A DNA stretch of 64,000 nucleotides from Streptomyces sp. 135 (GTDB lineage: Bacteria; Actinomycetota; Actinomycetes; Streptomycetales; Streptomycetaceae), in assembly GCF_020026305.1 (NCBI RefSeq), contig NZ_CP075691.1, forward strand, positions 7,929,415 to 7,993,414, in the 5' to 3' direction. The notes beneath the pieces were generated by a model, which saw nothing but the letters and a program-made list of their open reading frames with translations, searched no databases and was not told the DNA's origin. Both the position numbers and the translations under genes were made by a program. Each line of letters starts with the position of its first letter. Position 1 is the stretch's first letter. Below are positions 17,152 through 26,800 of the stretch, piece by piece.

Positions 17152-18602
17152 CCGGCACCACCGCGGAAACCCGCCCCGACGGAAGGCCGACCGCCATCAC
17201 TCCTCTCGACGAGACCGGGCCCGGCGACGACGTCGTGCGCAGCGCGCCGGCCACCTTCGGACAGCGGGCGCAGTGGTACGAGCAGATGGCGGCGCCACCG
17301 GAGCGGCGGCACCTGTTCAACCTGTGCCAGTGGTGGAAGCCGGCGGTCCCCGCCGAAGAACCGGCCGTCAGGGCGGCGCTCGCCGAACTGGTGCGCCGCC
17401 ACGAGGGACTGAGGACGACGCTGGTGGACGACCCGGCGGCGGGCGGGCTGGTACAGCGGGTGCACGAGGTAGGACCGCTGGACGTCCCCGTCGACACCGT
17501 CGCCGACCGCGACACGAACATGCTGGAGCACCCGCTGGTCAAGCAGGTCTCAGGGGCGTCATTCGACCTGAGCCGCGACCTGCCCGTGCGGTTCGGGCTG
17601 GTACGCGACGGCGACGGGCTCGTCTGGCTGGTCCTCTGCGTGGTCAACCACAGCGCATCGGACGCGTTCGCCCACGCCCTGCTCAGGAGCGAGTTCCACC
17701 AACTGCTCGCCGCACTGCCCCGGGAGTGGCGGCAGGACGAGCAGCGCGCCCAGCCCTGCGACATCGCCGCCTCCGAGAACTCCCCGTCGGGCCGGCGCAG
17801 GCACCAGCGCACCCTGGCGTACCTGCGTGCGAAGTACCTCGAAGTACCGGTGAGCCCACACGTCCCGGCCGGCGCCGAGGGCATGACGGGCAAGCGGCCC
17901 AGGACCATGGTCCGCGTCGACCTGTACTCCACGGCCCTGCGCACCGCGTCCCGCTGGCTCAGGCACGCGGAGCGGGTCTCCCTGGGCGCGCTGGTCCTCG
18001 CACCCTTCTGCTCGCTGTTCGCGGCGCATACCGGCCAGGAGCGGATACCGTTCAAAGTGATGGTCACCAACCGGTTCGAACCGGGCACGGGCAGCAGCCT
18101 CGCCTGCATGTGCCAGCCCGGTCTGACCGTCCTGCACACGGCGCGCACCGAGACCGTCATGGAGGCGGCACGCCGCTGCCAGCACGACCTGCTGAAGGCG
18201 TACCACCACGGCAAGTACGACATCACGAGCGTCGAGCGGCTCTTCGCCGAGGCCGCCGCCGAGCACGGCCCCGTGCGCCTGGAGCGGCTCTTCGACTGCC
18301 TCGACAAACAGCCGGGCGCCGTGCTCGACGCCGCCCCGACGCGGGCCGAACTGGAGCCGCTCGGCTCGGACGTGACCTGCTCCGAGCCCTTCCAGGCGCA
18401 CGGCACCGAACAGACCCTGCGGGTGCGCGGCCGCGGGTCGGACGTCTGGGTCACCCTGCTCACCGACATCGAGGTGCTGCCGGCCGAGCTGGCCCGCCAG
18501 TCCCTGCGGGCCGTGGAAGCGGCAGCGGTCAGCAGCTGCCTCGGCCGTCCCCCGAGCGTGGCACACCTCGCCGCGGACTTCGGATTCACGCCGGGAGCCT
18601 GA
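17148..18602 (+). CDS. Free-standing condensation-domain-like protein
   Basis: 484 residues of the CoA-dependent acyltransferase/condensation superfamily, not attached to any A or T domain. The N-terminal half has the LVRRHEGLRTTL segment common to C domains. The usual HHxxxDG motif is NHSASDA: the second, catalytic His and the Asp remain, while the first His and the Gly are replaced. It could be an active acyl- or aminoacyl-transferase on a carrier-bound chain, or a degenerate partner protein. ATG 17148 overlaps the exporter stop. No known product is recognised, and no lipid-starter gene is visible in the window. Confidence 0.8.
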   Translation: MTGTTAETRPDGRPTAITPLDETGPGDDVVRSAPATFGQRAQWYEQMAAPPERRHLFNLCQWWKPAVPAEEPAVRAALAELVRRHEGLRTTLVDDPAAGGLVQRVHEVGPLDVPVDTVADRDTNMLEHPLVKQVSGASFDLSRDLPVRFGLVRDGDGLVWLVLCVVNHSASDAFAHALLRSEFHQLLAALPREWRQDEQRAQPCDIAASENSPSGRRRHQRTLAYLRAKYLEVPVSPHVPAGAEGMTGKRPRTMVRVDLYSTALRTASRWLRHAERVSLGALVLAPFCSLFAAHTGQERIPFKVMVTNRFEPGTGSSLACMCQPGLTVLHTARTETVMEAARRCQHDLLKAYHHGKYDITSVERLFAEAAAEHGPVRLERLFDCLDKQPGAVLDAAPTRAELEPLGSDVTCSEPFQAHGTEQTLRVRGRGSDVWVTLLTDIEVLPAELARQSLRAVEAAAVSSCLGRPPSVAHLAADFGFTPGA

Positions 18603-18622
18603 TGGCGGACGTCGGACCCGGG

Positions 18623-19282
18623 TCACCGGTCACGACGGCCGGTCAGGCCCGCCTCGTAGGCCGCGATCGCCGCCTCGACCCGGTTGCGCACCCCGAGCTT
18701 GCCGAGTACCGCGCTGACGTGCGCCTTCACGGTGCCTTCCACCAGGTGCAGACGCGCTCCGATCTCGGCGTTCGACAGGCCCGTCCCCAGCAGCGCCAGG
18801 ACCTCGTGCTCCCGTTCCGTGAGGTCCCCGACGGGGTAGCGGGACGCCCCGTTCGCCATGTGGCCACCGCGGAGCCCCGCGACCACCCGGTCCGCCACCT
18901 TCCGCGAGAGGTACGCCCCGCCCGCGGCGACCGCGTGCACCCCCGCGATCAGCTCCCGCGGATCACCCGCCTTCAGCAGGAAGCCGTTCGCACCCTCCTG
19001 GAGCGCCCTGGCTATGAAGTCGTCCTCGCCGAAGGTGGTCAGCATGAGCACGGCCGTTCCGGGCAGTTCGCGGTGGATCCGGGCAGCGGCCGCGATGCCG
19101 TCGAGCCGCGGCATCTGGATGTCGAGCAGCGCCACATCGGGCCGGTGCCGGCGCACCCCTTGGACGGCCTCGTCTCCGTCGGCCGCCTCGGCGACGACCT
19201 CGATGCCGGGGTCCTTCGAAAGGATCGCCCGGACACCCGCACGGATCATGGCCTCGTCGTCTGCCAGCAGCACCTGGATCAC
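18623..19282 (-). CDS. NarL/LuxR-type response regulator
   Basis: 219 residues: receiver domain with phospho-acceptor Asp54 (LLDIQMP), conserved DD near residue 8 and Lys in LLKAGD, then a LuxR helix-turn-helix (LTEREHEVLALL ... GTVKAHVSAVLGKLGV). The GTG start at 19282 lies only about 6-7 bp below a TATACT box. No adjacent kinase is present; the HDSLGH-type kinase at 52015-53658 is the only candidate in the window. Divergent from the ABC pair at 19486, which is its likely target. Confidence 0.95.
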   Translation of the reverse strand: MIQVLLADDEAMIRAGVRAILSKDPGIEVVAEAADGDEAVQGVRRHRPDVALLDIQMPRLDGIAAAARIHRELPGTAVLMLTTFGEDDFIARALQEGANGFLLKAGDPRELIAGVHAVAAGGAYLSRKVADRVVAGLRGGHMANGASRYPVGDLTEREHEVLALLGTGLSNAEIGARLHLVEGTVKAHVSAVLGKLGVRNRVEAAIAAYEAGLTGRRDR

Positions 19283-19288
19283 CGGTGC

Positions 19289-19294
19289 AGTATA
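19289..19294 (-). promoter_or_regulatory. -10 box of the response-regulator gene (possible leaderless mRNA)
   Basis: On the minus strand this reads TATACT, a near-consensus -10. Transcription would begin about 6-7 bp downstream, at or next to the GTG start (19282), so the mRNA may be leaderless. No good -35 was found; TGACGG lies upstream at an over-long spacing. Confidence 0.5.
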
Positions 19295-19355
19295 CGGACG
19301 CCCACTCTGGCGAGCCGTCAGAAGCGGCCTGCTGATGGCTCATTGGCGAGCCCCC

Positions 19356-19367
19356 TGACGAAAGTCA
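19356..19367. promoter_or_regulatory. Inverted repeat TGAC-GAAA-GTCA, candidate operator
   Basis: Perfect 4-bp arms (TGAC/GTCA) around GAAA in the divergent region between the response regulator and the ABC ATPase. The size and position fit a NarL-type regulator site, but binding is an inference. Confidence 0.45.
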
Positions 19368-19485
19368 TGGACGGTGGTGCCGTTGGTAAGGGGAGCCGCT
19401 GCCGAACGGCAGATGTGCGCGGGCCGCGCGCTTCCTACGGTTGATCCCGGAACAGGGATTCCGAGGGAACGGACGAGGGAAACAC

Positions 19486-20445
19486 GTGATCACCCTGCGA
19501 GGACTGACCAAGCGGTACGGCGACACGCTCGCCGTCGACGGCTTGACGCTGGACATCAAGGAAGGGCAGGTGACGGGCTTCCTCGGCCCCAACGGTGCGG
19601 GCAAGTCGACGACCATGCGCATGATCCTCGGCCTCGACAACCCCACCGACGGCGAGGCCCTCATCGACGGCAAGCCCTACTCCTCGCTGCGCCACCCCGT
19701 GCGCGAGGTCGGCGCCCTCCTGGAGGCCAAGGCGCTGCACCCCGCCCGTTCGGCCCGCAACCACCTGCTCACCATGGCGCGCAGCAACGGCATCCCGGCG
19801 CGCCGCGTGGACGAGGTGCTGGAGACGGTGGGCCTCACGAAGGTGGCGCGCAGGCGAGCCGGTTCGTTCTCGCTCGGCATGTACCAGCGGCTCGGCGTCG
19901 CGGGCGCCCTGCTCGGCGACCCCCAGGTCCTCATCTTCGACGAGCCGGTCAACGGCCTGGATCCCGACGGCGTGCGGTGGGTCCGTGAACTCGTGCGGAC
20001 CCAGGCCGCCGAGGGCCGGACCGTCTTTCTCTCCAGCCACCTGATGAGCGAGATGCAGCTGACCGCGGACCAGCTCGTCGTCATCGGCAGGGGGAAGCTG
20101 CTGGCCGACGCCCCCATCGCGGAATTGCTGGCGAGCAGCTCCCGGGCCGGCGTGCGCGTGCGCAGCCCCCACGCCGAGGGACTGCGGGCGCTGACCGAGC
20201 AGTTGCTGGCCTCCGAGGGCGCGCGGGTGGAGCCGGCCGGCGACGACGAGGTGGTGGTCAGCGGCTGGACGGTGGAGGAAGTCGGCGACCTGGCGCACCG
20301 ACTCGGCGTACGGCTGCATGGCTTGAATGCGGTGTCCGCATCACTGGAACAGGCGTACATGGAACTGACGGCGGAGAGCGTTGAATACGGCACGGCGCGC
20401 ACGGTCTTCGGCGTACCGGCCACCCAGCGGAAGACGGAGGCGTGA
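19486..20445 (+). CDS. ABC transporter ATP-binding protein (DrrA-like)
   Basis: 319 residues; Walker A GPNGAGKST with Lys40, signature region FSLGMYQRL and Walker B VLIFDEPVNGLDPDG, then a C-terminal extension of about 100 residues as in drug-resistance ATPases of the DrrA/CcmA group. The GTG at 19486 is preferred over upstream starts because GAGGGA lies just before it. The permease follows 4 bp after the stop. With the divergent response regulator this looks like a detoxification or envelope-stress module, possibly self-resistance to the peptide. Confidence 0.93.
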   Translation: MITLRGLTKRYGDTLAVDGLTLDIKEGQVTGFLGPNGAGKSTTMRMILGLDNPTDGEALIDGKPYSSLRHPVREVGALLEAKALHPARSARNHLLTMARSNGIPARRVDEVLETVGLTKVARRRAGSFSLGMYQRLGVAGALLGDPQVLIFDEPVNGLDPDGVRWVRELVRTQAAEGRTVFLSSHLMSEMQLTADQLVVIGRGKLLADAPIAELLASSSRAGVRVRSPHAEGLRALTEQLLASEGARVEPAGDDEVVVSGWTVEEVGDLAHRLGVRLHGLNAVSASLEQAYMELTAESVEYGTARTVFGVPATQRKTEA

Positions 20446-20449
20446 GGGA

Positions 20450-21253
20450 ATGGCGACCGTGACACGTACGACACGTGCGGACGCTCCCGAGCGGTCCCGC
20501 ACGGAGCACACGGGTGGCGGGCTCCTGGGAGCCGTCGCCGCCGAGTGGGGCAAGTTGTGGACGACCCGTACGCCGTACGTCTGCATGGCGGTGGGCGTGG
20601 GGCTGACGGCGGTGTTCGCCTTCTACTACGGATCCATCGCGCGGATCAACGACGAGCCGGTGCAGGCGGTCGGCAAGGCGCCGATCGCCTCCGTCATCCT
20701 GCTGCAGTTCATCGTCGTCGTCCTGGCGATGACGACCGTGACGAGCGAGTACGCCACGGGCAGCATCCGCACCTCGCTGCAGTGGGTTCCGGTCAGGCAC
20801 CGGGTGCAGCTGGCGAAGGCGACCGTCACCGGAGCCGTCTCGTTCGTCGGCGGAGTGCTGCTCGGCGCGCTGGGCATGGCCGTGGCGTGGGTCCCCTTCC
20901 GCGGGCACGCGTCGTTCGAGACGGGGGAGGCGGTGGTCCAACTGCTGTCCATCGGCGCCTACTTGGCCCTCGTCGCGATGCTCTCGGTCGGTGTCGCCTT
21001 TGTGTGCAGGTCCGCCGTCGGCGCGCTGGCCTCCCTCTTCTTCCTGCTGGCCGGGCTGCCGTTCGTCCTGCTCGGGCCGGGCAGCGAGGTGCTCCGGAAG
21101 ATCAACGACGCCCTCCCGCAGAGCGCGGGCGACCACTTCATGAGGGGGGACGGTGACCCGTACCCCTCGCTGGTCGGCCTCCTGATCGTCCTGTCCTGGG
21201 CCGTCGCGGCCCACCTGATCGGCCTGGCCGTGCTGCGTCGACGGGATGCCTGA
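20450..21253 (+). CDS. ABC-2 type permease
   Basis: 267-residue membrane protein with about six hydrophobic segments, beginning with one near residues 42-63 (CMAVGVGLTAVFAFYYGS), and a conserved TSEYATGSIRTSL loop typical of ABC-2 permeases. ATG 20450 sits 4 bp after the ATPase stop with GAGGGA overlapping it, so the two are co-translated and form one transporter. Confidence 0.92.
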   Translation: MATVTRTTRADAPERSRTEHTGGGLLGAVAAEWGKLWTTRTPYVCMAVGVGLTAVFAFYYGSIARINDEPVQAVGKAPIASVILLQFIVVVLAMTTVTSEYATGSIRTSLQWVPVRHRVQLAKATVTGAVSFVGGVLLGALGMAVAWVPFRGHASFETGEAVVQLLSIGAYLALVAMLSVGVAFVCRSAVGALASLFFLLAGLPFVLLGPGSEVLRKINDALPQSAGDHFMRGDGDPYPSLVGLLIVLSWAVAAHLIGLAVLRRRDA

Positions 21254-21748
21254 CCGCATTCCGACGCGCTGCCAGGTCCCGGCTCCGGCCGTCACCGTCG
21301 ATCCCCCGCGGCGGTGGCGGACCGGGCCGTCCTTCTGTCACGCCTATCGCCGTCCCTACGCTGTATGAGGTAGATAAGTAGCCCTGAAATAGTGGTTACC
21401 TTTACCGTATTGAGCCCTTAGAGTGTGGACAGTTGAAGCACTTCTCCATGGGGGTGGATGTCGTTGAGTTCCTGGCATCCCGCTCCCGTCGTGCTCCTTG
21501 ATGATGCGGGGCCGCTCAAGCGGCGTGGCCGCCGGGCCACCGACGGATTCCCCGCACCTCAGCGTGTCGACGTCAAGCCGTTCCGCGGAGGCAGTCGAAC
21601 TGACGTGCCGTCATGCAGCGGATGTGGCTGACGTGTTGACCGGCATATACCGGCGCGTCCCCGTGGATCGCGCCGATCCTGTCCGCAAGACGTTCGCGTG
21701 CGCGTCCGCCGGCCCAGCGGCGGATGCTCGCCCCTGGGGGATCGATCC
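21254..21748. other. Non-coding stretch before the ArsR-type regulator
   Basis: 495 bp without a convincing gene. An AT-richer patch at about 21358-21420 is the likely promoter area, but no clear -35/-10 pair was found. A 17-codon frame (21448-21501, ATG to TGA) has no ribosome site and is not called. Confidence 0.5.
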
Positions 21749-22750
21749 ATGCAGAACGTGCACTTCACCATTGATGACCTCGCCAAACTGAAGATCGTGC
21801 CGACGGTGGGTCCCGTTGCGGAGGCGGTCTTCGCGGTCGATCTCCTGAGACGGGGAGCGGGAGGAGCGCCCTTCGCCAAATGGCGCGAGGCGGTCGGTCT
21901 CAGGATGCGCCGGGCCCGCTCGTCAGCCGACGCGCTGACGGGGCCGGGCGGACTGCGGCCCCGACCCGCTCCCGAAACCGGGGAGCTGCAGCAGCGCGCC
22001 CGGGGCAGCTGGCTGTTCGACCTGGTGTCGTCGGAAGGGGCGGCCGACGACGTCGAATGCCTCGACCCCGTGATGGAGCGGGTCCACGACCTGGGCGTCG
22101 CCCCGTACTGGGCACAGGCGCGCACCCATCTCCAGCTCGACCGGGACCGGCGCTGCCGACTCCTGGTCGGTGGCGGGATAGAGCACCTGCTCAGCACGTT
22201 ACACGCCTGGATCGACTGGTCCCCGCCCGTGCTCACCGTGGCGTCGGGCCGTAAGCAGGAGATCGAGCTGCGGGGCAACGGCCTCGTCATCGTGCCGTCG
22301 CTCTTCCTCGCCCAGCCGATGGTCTTCGCGGACCCCGCGGGAACGGACCGGGCACCCGTGCTGGTCTACCCGGCACCGCTGGACCTCGACACGGCGGACA
22401 GCCTGTGGAGCGCCGCGAGGGCCGGGGACCGCGCCCTGGCCGCCCTCGTCGGCCGGACCAGGGCCAAGGTGCTCCAGGCGCTGACCGAGACGTGCAGCAC
22501 CAGCGAACTGGGCCGCAGGCTCGGCATCTCGCCCGCCGCGGCCAGTCAGCACGCGACCGTGCTGCGCGAAGCCGGCCTGGTGACCAGCCGAAGACGGTCG
22601 AACACGATGCTGCACTCCCTCACGGCGCTCGGTTCGGCCCTCGCCATGGTCGGCGGCCCTGCCCTTGACTCCGGCAGGGCCGAGCCCGCGCGCACCACGT
22701 GCGGAGCCGCGCGCACCACGTGCGGACCGGGGCCGGGCGCCCGCGCCTGA
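21749..22750 (+). CDS. ArsR-type winged-helix transcriptional regulator
   Basis: 333 residues. The C-terminal third holds a winged helix (TSELGRRLGISPAAASQHATVLREAGLV), as in ArsR-family repressors. The N-terminal 220 residues resemble the extra domain found in many large actinobacterial ArsR-like proteins (DUF5937 type, from memory). ATG 21749 is chosen with CTGGGGGA upstream. The last 25 residues are low complexity and include a repeated ARTTCG. Convergent with the flavin reductase; probably a cluster regulator, ligand unknown. Confidence 0.82.
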   Translation: MQNVHFTIDDLAKLKIVPTVGPVAEAVFAVDLLRRGAGGAPFAKWREAVGLRMRRARSSADALTGPGGLRPRPAPETGELQQRARGSWLFDLVSSEGAADDVECLDPVMERVHDLGVAPYWAQARTHLQLDRDRRCRLLVGGGIEHLLSTLHAWIDWSPPVLTVASGRKQEIELRGNGLVIVPSLFLAQPMVFADPAGTDRAPVLVYPAPLDLDTADSLWSAARAGDRALAALVGRTRAKVLQALTETCSTSELGRRLGISPAAASQHATVLREAGLVTSRRRSNTMLHSLTALGSALAMVGGPALDSGRAEPARTTCGAARTTCGPGPGARA

Positions 22751-22779
22751 ACGGCGTCACCCGCCCAGCGGGGCGGCCG

Positions 22780-23289
22780 TCAGCCGGACGGCCACCCCGC
22801 GTACTGGCGCAGGCCGTACAGCAGAGGCCGGGGCGGACCGGAAGCGATCCGCACCCCGGTCACTTCGGCGAAGACCACCCGGTGGTCGCCCATGCTGTCG
22901 TACTGCCGCACCGTGCAGTCGGCGATCGCGTGGGCCCCGTCGGTCAGATGCGGGACACCACTGCCCGGACCGGGTGTCCAGGCCACCCGGTCGAACCGGT
23001 CGGGGGCACCGGAACTGAACAGTTCGGAGGTGTCCCGGGCGTCCTCGTGCAGCAGGTTCGCCGCGAAGACGCCCCGCTCCAGAACGGCCTTCAACGTCGG
23101 GCTCGCACTCCTGATGCAGACCAGCAGCACCGGTGGCGAGAGGGAAACGCTGCACAGCGACGTGCACGTCATGCCCAGGGGAGTCCCGTCCGGCAGGGCT
23201 GTGGTGAGGACGGCGACCCCCGACGGGAAGCACGTCATGAAGGAACGGAACTCACCGCTCGTCGCTGTGGCGGGATGCGCGGTGTCCAC
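22780..23289 (-). CDS. Flavin reductase (halogenase partner)
   Basis: 169 residues of the FMN-binding split-barrel flavin reductase family, with FPSGVAVLTT and GMTCTSLCSVSLSPP motifs and a GDHRVVFAEV segment. GTG start 23289. Such enzymes use NAD(P)H to make free FADH2, which a tryptophan halogenase needs; the halogenase at 58113 is the obvious client although 35 kb away. It could also serve another flavin monooxygenase, but none is seen here. Confidence 0.9.
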   Translation of the reverse strand: MDTAHPATATSGEFRSFMTCFPSGVAVLTTALPDGTPLGMTCTSLCSVSLSPPVLLVCIRSASPTLKAVLERGVFAANLLHEDARDTSELFSSGAPDRFDRVAWTPGPGSGVPHLTDGAHAIADCTVRQYDSMGDHRVVFAEVTGVRIASGPPRPLLYGLRQYAGWPSG

Positions 23290-23373
23290 GTTCGCGCCGC
23301 CTTTCCACGGGCCCGGGCGCTCTCCCGGGGTGTCGGTTCACTGTGGCAAGCGCGCCCACCACTGTCACGGATT

Positions 23374-23388
23374 TTCACCGGTGGTGAA
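23374..23388. promoter_or_regulatory. Perfect inverted repeat TTCACC-GGT-GGTGAA
   Basis: 15 bp with 6-bp arms in the divergent intergenic region between the flavin reductase (minus) and MbtH (plus). Candidate operator for a dimeric repressor; the ArsR-type protein nearby is one possible binder. Confidence 0.45.
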
Positions 23389-23554
23389 TGACTGAGGCGA
23401 CGGCTCCGGCTCGCCTCCTCCGCCATCATTAAGCCGTTCCTGAATCCCCGCCGGAATTCCCGTCAGCCGGTGATCCGGCACACCGGGATTCGTACACTTC
23501 GGTCCTGTGTGCCGCGCAAACCCGCGCGTGAAGAAGGAGCGAAGGAGCCGGACC

Positions 23555-23767
23555 ATGAGCGTAAATCCCTTCGAGGACCCCGATGGCACCTACCTGGTTC
23601 TGGTGAACGACGAAGGGCAGTACTCCCTTTGGCCGACGTTCGCCGAAGTGCCCGCCGGGTGGACGGTGGCCCTCGAATCGACGGACCGCCAGTCGGCACT
23701 CGACTACGTCAACGAAACCTGGACCGACATGCGCCCCAAGAGCCTCATCGAGGCCATGGGTGGCTGA
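23555..23767 (+). CDS. MbtH-like NRPS chaperone
   Basis: 70 residues, the full family length, with NPFEDPDG, VLVNDEGQYSLWP, VPAGW and the C-terminal DYVNETWTDMRPKSL signature. It binds and stabilises A domains. ATG 23555 has GGAG upstream. Lies 91 bp before the A-T-hydrolase gene; it probably serves all A domains of the cluster, since it is the only MbtH in the window. Confidence 0.96.
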   Translation: MSVNPFEDPDGTYLVLVNDEGQYSLWPTFAEVPAGWTVALESTDRQSALDYVNETWTDMRPKSLIEAMGG

Positions 23768-23858
23768 AGGCCGCGGCAGCAGGACGCCAGCTGGTGAGTC
23801 ACAGTCCGCACGTTCGGTCGGGCCACGGGCGCATCCGCCCGGAGACGGGGGTTGAGGC

Positions 23859-26800
23859 ATGTCCAGAGTTCATCGTCCTGCGCCGACACGGATACCCCGG
23901 TGGGTCGCCCCCGGCGGAGGAGCACCGGCCGCGGTGCGCGAGCTGACGGTGCGACTGCCCGCCGGCCGGACCCCGGCCGACGCCGCGGTCACGGGGCCGA
24001 CGGCACCAGCGGAGACCCTGCGCCTCGCCGTCCTGACGAAGGTGCTCAGCGCGGTCACCGCCGAGAAGACCGTCACGGTCGGGTACTTCCCCGCTGCCGC
24101 GCCGGGCGGGTCGACGACGCCGCACACCCTGACGGTCCGGATACCGGACGGGTCCTGGCACGGTGTCGTGGCGGCGGTGGCGGCGGTGGCCGCGGAACGG
24201 GAGCAGGTGCCCGCCGACTGCCGGGCGGACCCCGGCGCCACCCCGCACGACATCGTGCTCGACCTGCGCCCCCCGGCCGCAGCGGAGGACCCCGAGGGGC
24301 CCACCCCGCTCGCGCCGGACACCGCGCTCCGCGTGACGTGGGCAGCGCACGCCACCCGGCCGCGACTGCGCCTGCAGTACCGCACGGACGCCATCGACAC
24401 GACGTACGCGGCTCGGCTCGGCGCCTACGTCCGCACGGCCTTCGAGCAGCTGACCACCGACCCGGACGCCGCGCACCACCTGCAGGACCTGCTCTCCGAC
24501 GAGGAGCGGGAGCACCACATCACCGGCCTGGCCGGTCCCGTCCTGCCCCTGCCCGATGCCATGTTCCCCCAGCTCTTCGAGGCGCGGGTGCACGCCCATC
24601 CGCATGCGGCCGCCGTCTCCCACGGCGAGACCACATGGGACTACGCGAGCCTCAACGCCGCGGCGAACCGCATCGCCGCCGCACTGCTGGCGCAGGGGCT
24701 GCGGTCCGAGGACGTGGTGGCCGTGGTGATGGACCGCACGCTGCCGTGGGCGGCCGCCGTCCTGGGCGTCCTCAAGGCCGGCGGAGCCTATCTGCCCGTA
24801 CGCCCCGACTTCCCGGCACGGCGCGTCGCGACCCAGCTCGACCGCAGCGCGTGCCGGTTCGTCCTCGGCCAGGGGTCCGCGCGGCCGCTCCTCGCGGACA
24901 CCGCCGAGGTGTCCGGCCGTGCCAGGACCTGCCTCCTCGTGGACGACCTCCTCCAGGACGGCGCCGACGCCCCGGACCCCGGCGTCGAGATCCGCCCCGA
25001 CCAGCTGGCCTACGTGTACTTCACCTCCGGATCCACCGGCGCACCCAAGGGCGCGCAGTGCGAACACGCCGGAATGGTCAACCACCTCCATGCCAAGATC
25101 GACTCCGTCGACCTGCACGAGGGCGACGTGGTGGCGCAGACCGCCTCCCAGTGCTTCGACATCTCCCTGTGGCAGCTCGTCGCACCGCTCCTGGTCGGTG
25201 CGTCGGCGCGCATCGTGGACACCGAAACCCAGCTCGCCCCCGAGCACTTCCTCGCCGAACTGGACCTGGCCGGGGTATCCGTCGCACAGCTGGTGCCCTC
25301 GTACTTCGAGATCCTGCTCGGCGAGCTGGAACGCCGGCCCCGCGACCTCGGGGTGCTGCGCTCGATCTCCATCACCGGCGAGGCACTCAAGCTCGACCCG
25401 GTCCGCCGCTGGTTCGCGGTCCAGCCGCACGTGCAACTGGTCAACGCCTACGGGGCCACCGAAGTCAGTGACGACACCATGCACGAAGTACTCACCGCGC
25501 CACCGGTCCGCGACTTCGTCTCGGTGGGCCGCTCGCTGCGCAACGTCCGCACCTACGTGCTCGACGAGCACGGACGGCTGGCGCCCCTGGGCACACCCGG
25601 CGAGATCGTCTTCGCCGGCGTGTCCGTCGGACGCGGCTACATCAACGACGCGGAGCGCACCCGGCAGGCGTTCGTCACCGACCCGTACGTGCCGGGCGAA
25701 CGGATGTACCGCACCGGAGACTTCGGCCGCTGGCTGCCCGAGGGCACCATCGAGTTCCTCGGCCGCCGCGACCAGCAGGTCAAGATCCGCGGCTACCGGA
25801 TCGAGATCGGCGAGATCGAGAACAAGCTGCGCGCCGCGACGGGCGTGCGGGACTGCGTCGTCCTCGTCGAGCACACCACCGGCACGGAGAAGAGCCTGGT
25901 CGCGTTCGTCGCGGCCGGGAAGCACGTCGAGGAGGAGGCACTGCACCGCCATCTGGCGGCGCTGCTCCCCGCGTACATGGTCCCCTCGCCCATCCACCGC
26001 CTGGACGCACTGCCGCTCAACGAGAACGGCAAGGTGGACAAGCAGGCGCTCGCGGCGCTCGCGCAGACCCTGGGGCACGCGCAGGGCTCGCAGGCCACCC
26101 CCGAGACCCCCACCGAACAGCGGCTCGCCACGGAATGGGCCGAGGCACTCGGAATCCCGGTCGAACGGATCGGCCGCCGCGACCACTTCTTCGACCTGGG
26201 CGCCACCTCGCTCACCGCCGTACGCCTCGTCGTCAAGCTCGACCGGGCCATCTCGCTCAAGCAGCTCATCAGCACGCCGGTACTCGCCGACCTCGCCCGG
26301 CTCATCGACTCCGGCGCGGCGGCCGAAGCACCCGGGCACGATCTGCTGCAACGGCTGGCGGACCCGGTGCCGAACGCGGTGGCCACCTTGGTCTGCTTCC
26401 CTTACGCGGGCGGCAACGCCGTGAACTTCCAGCTCCTGGCCAAGCGGCTCGCCGAGCGTCGCATCACGGTCCTCGGCGTGGAACCATCCGCCCGCGACTT
26501 CACCGGAACCGCGGAACTCCCCCAGGACGTCGCGCAGATCGCCCACCGCGTCCACGACGAGGTACGACGCGACGTCACCGGCCCCGTCATGCTCTGGGGA
26601 CACTGCGCCGGCAGCGCCCACGCACTGGCGACCGCACGGTTGCTGGAGGCGAGCGGAGCCGAGCTGACCCGGGTGTTCCTGGGGGCGATGCTCCTTGACC
26701 CGGTGGCCGTCCTGGAGGCGGAGACGACCGAGGTCAGCGCACTCAGCGCGGCCGAGATCACCCAGCGGCTGCTGGCGGAGAGCGCCTACGTGGAACTGGA

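Noticed and set aside
21448..21501. 17-codon leader peptide before the ArsR-type regulator
   Set aside because: No ribosome site and no run of codons that would suggest attenuation.
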